6,375 nucleotides of DNA, from positions 1 through 6,375 of the forward strand of contig JAPLML010000241.1 of the NCBI GenBank assembly GCA_026387055.1, read 5' to 3'. Positions 5,737-6,375 of the stretch are shown in pieces. Both the position numbers and the translations under genes were made by a program. Position 1 is the first letter of the stretch. The number at the start of each line of letters is the position of its first letter. The notes under the pieces are model-generated. The model was not told the DNA's origin. It was given only the letters and a program-made list of their open reading frames with translations, and searched no databases. The stretch comes from Planctomycetota bacterium (lineage in GTDB: Bacteria > Planctomycetota > Phycisphaerae > FEN-1346).

Positions 5737-5889
5737 TCAGCGCTGCCTTGCGGGCACGATCCACAGGATCCCGTCATCTCCCGGCACGGTCTGGCCCCGC
5801 GAATGGGTGCTGCGGGTCGTGAAACAGAGGTACCCATCCGGCCCCTGGGCCGTCGCCCGCAGCGGCCCGCCGCAAGCGGCGGTACGTGT
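5737..5889 (-). pseudogene. Remnant C-terminus of a PQQ-dependent sugar/sorbosone dehydrogenase
   Basis: A 50-codon open stretch on the minus strand ends at TGA 5737-5739 and is bounded upstream by an in-frame TGA at 5890-5892. Its translation contains PLRATAQGPDGYLCFTT, then RSTHSRGQ, then PGDDGILWIVPA. This follows the C-terminal end of soluble quinoprotein glucose/sorbosone dehydrogenases, where a GRLRdv..GPDG.LY..TSN.DGRG..GDDRIL.I.P pattern is usual. There is no start codon, no ribosome site and no visible upstream beta-propeller in any frame, so it would be non-functional. The assignment rests on this short pattern only. Confidence 0.5.
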
Positions 5890-5937
5890 TCAGCGTGGTA
5901 GGAGATTGCCGGGGGGCACGGCCACATAGGGTAGCAT

Positions 5938-5967
5938 GCACGGTCACGCAACGGCGCGTGACCGTGC
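5938..5967. repeat. Perfect 12-bp hairpin (REP-like or terminator stem without T-tract)
   Basis: GCACGGTCACGC (5938-5949) pairs exactly with GCGTGACCGTGC (5956-5967) across a 6-base loop. An outer GGGT (5929-5932) and ACCC (5969-5972) could extend it imperfectly. There is no T-run on either side. Related words recur nearby (GGCACGGTC at 5782-5790, GGCACGGCC at 5915-5923). It lies between the URO-D gene and the dehydrogenase remnant. Confidence 0.55.
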
Positions 5968-6079
5968 CACCCACGCTATACAGGTACAAGCGGCGGGGCT
6001 GACTAGGAGCTCGTGCGCCGCAGCGCCTCGGTGTTTCGTTCCTGCTGGTGCCTTGGCTGTTGTCTCCGTCCCTCCGCCC

Positions 6080-6375
6080 CTACGGCTTCCCGATCATCTC
6101 CTTCCACCGCCAAACGAAGTGCTGGTAGTTCTCCCACGGCACGTCCGGCGGGATGAGGTGGTCGGGGAACGGAAGGCAGCGCCCGAGGGGAAGCATCGCC
6201 CGGACACGCTTCATCTCGGCGTCAATGGCCCGCCGGCCCGAGGCCATGGCCCGCTTGTCCATGCCGCCCATGGCATAGAGGCCGGGATGCTCGGCCACGA
6301 GGCGCGGAAGGTCGTTCCCCGCCTGGACCTCGTACGGGTAGATGACGGGCACGCCCGCCTCCAGGAAGAGGGGCG
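6080..6375 (-). CDS. Uroporphyrinogen decarboxylase-like (URO-D family) protein, C-terminal part
   Basis: The frame is open from the window edge to TAG at 6080, giving 97 complete codons of the C-terminus; the true start lies outside. Visible family features in order are EAGVPVIYPYEVQAGND, LYAMGGMDKRAM, a helix-rich linker and FPDHLIPPDVPWENY close to the end. These match the C-terminal barrel strands of the URO-D superfamily as found in planctomycete proteins. That group includes the heme enzyme but also many corrinoid methyltransferase-like members. The sequence resembles the latter, uncharacterised group more than HemE, so a tetrapyrrole role should not be assumed. It is probably cytoplasmic. 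The GTG at 6352 is an internal Val codon, not a start. Confidence 0.85.
   Translation of the reverse strand, partial: PLFLEAGVPVIYPYEVQAGNDLPRLVAEHPGLYAMGGMDKRAMASGRRAIDAEMKRVRAMLPLGRCLPFPDHLIPPDVPWENYQHFVWRWKEMIGKP

Larger units (their letters stand above)
5440..6079. other. 640-bp interval without an intact gene
   Basis: From low to high coordinates this stretch contains the ribosome site, leader and promoter of PEP-CTERM paralogue B (5440-5676), a probable decayed dehydrogenase C-terminus (5737-5889) and a strong hairpin (5938-5967). The stretch 5968-6079 next to the URO-D stop shows no terminator with a T-tract and no gene. Confidence 0.6.

Noticed and set aside
5673..5989. Several overlapping open frames on both strands between 5525 and 5989 as small genes.
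   Set aside because: No ribosome sites or recognisable domains; only the frame ending at 5737 shows a family pattern, and it is a fragment.
1808..6002. Shared 13-mer GCGGCGGGGCTGA near 1808 and near 5990.
   Set aside because: A match of this length is expected by chance in GC-rich sequence of this size, and the flanks do not align.
1..6375. CRISPR array, transposase gene with terminal inverted repeats, toxin-antitoxin or phage-defence cassette.
   Set aside because: No regularly spaced repeats, no transposase or RT reading frame and no defence-type domains were seen on either strand.

Overview
The window looks like chromosome of a GC-rich planctomycete, most likely Phycisphaerae-like. Three things point there: an N-terminal LEPR-type motif (LEPRLFLSG) on a large multidomain protein, two PEP-CTERM (exosortase-sorted) proteins, and a C-terminal piece of the uroporphyrinogen-decarboxylase-like family that is abundant in these bacteria. 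All supported genes lie on the minus strand, so transcription runs from high to low coordinates.

Layout in transcription order: (1) the 3' end of a URO-D-family gene (6080-6375, cut by the window edge). (2) A 640-bp gap. It holds a probable decayed C-terminus of a PQQ-dependent sugar/sorbosone dehydrogenase (5737-5889), a perfect 12-bp hairpin (5938-5967), and a good sigma70-type promoter (5649-5676) with a long structured leader. (3) A PEP-CTERM protein gene (4810-5439) with a strong intrinsic terminator (4747-4780). (4) Directly abutting that terminator, about 70 bases (4676-4746) that match the 5' end of a class C group II intron. The rest of the intron and its reverse transcriptase are not visible. 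(5) A 780-residue calpain-type cysteine protease (2045-4387) with LEPR, two PPC-like, cadherin-like and RTX-like segments ahead of a C-terminal catalytic domain. (6) A 450-bp gap with a two-helix element and the promoter of the next gene. (7) A second PEP-CTERM gene (974-1594), a close paralogue of the first, also with its own terminator (911-941). (8) The 5' part of a secreted purple-acid-phosphatase-like metallophosphoesterase (1-743), cut by the window edge.

Taken together, this is a set of separately transcribed exported proteins rather than an operon. Each gene has its own ribosome binding site, three have a candidate promoter, and the two PEP-CTERM genes have terminators. The PEP-CTERM paralogues probably arose by tandem duplication and were later separated by about 3.2 kb that includes the intron remnant and the calpain gene. 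The most unusual items are the orphan intron 5' end, the protease architecture, the stranded dehydrogenase fragment and an altered metal-binding motif (GSHE for GNHE) in the phosphatase. No CRISPR array, tRNA, rRNA or intact transposase gene was seen.
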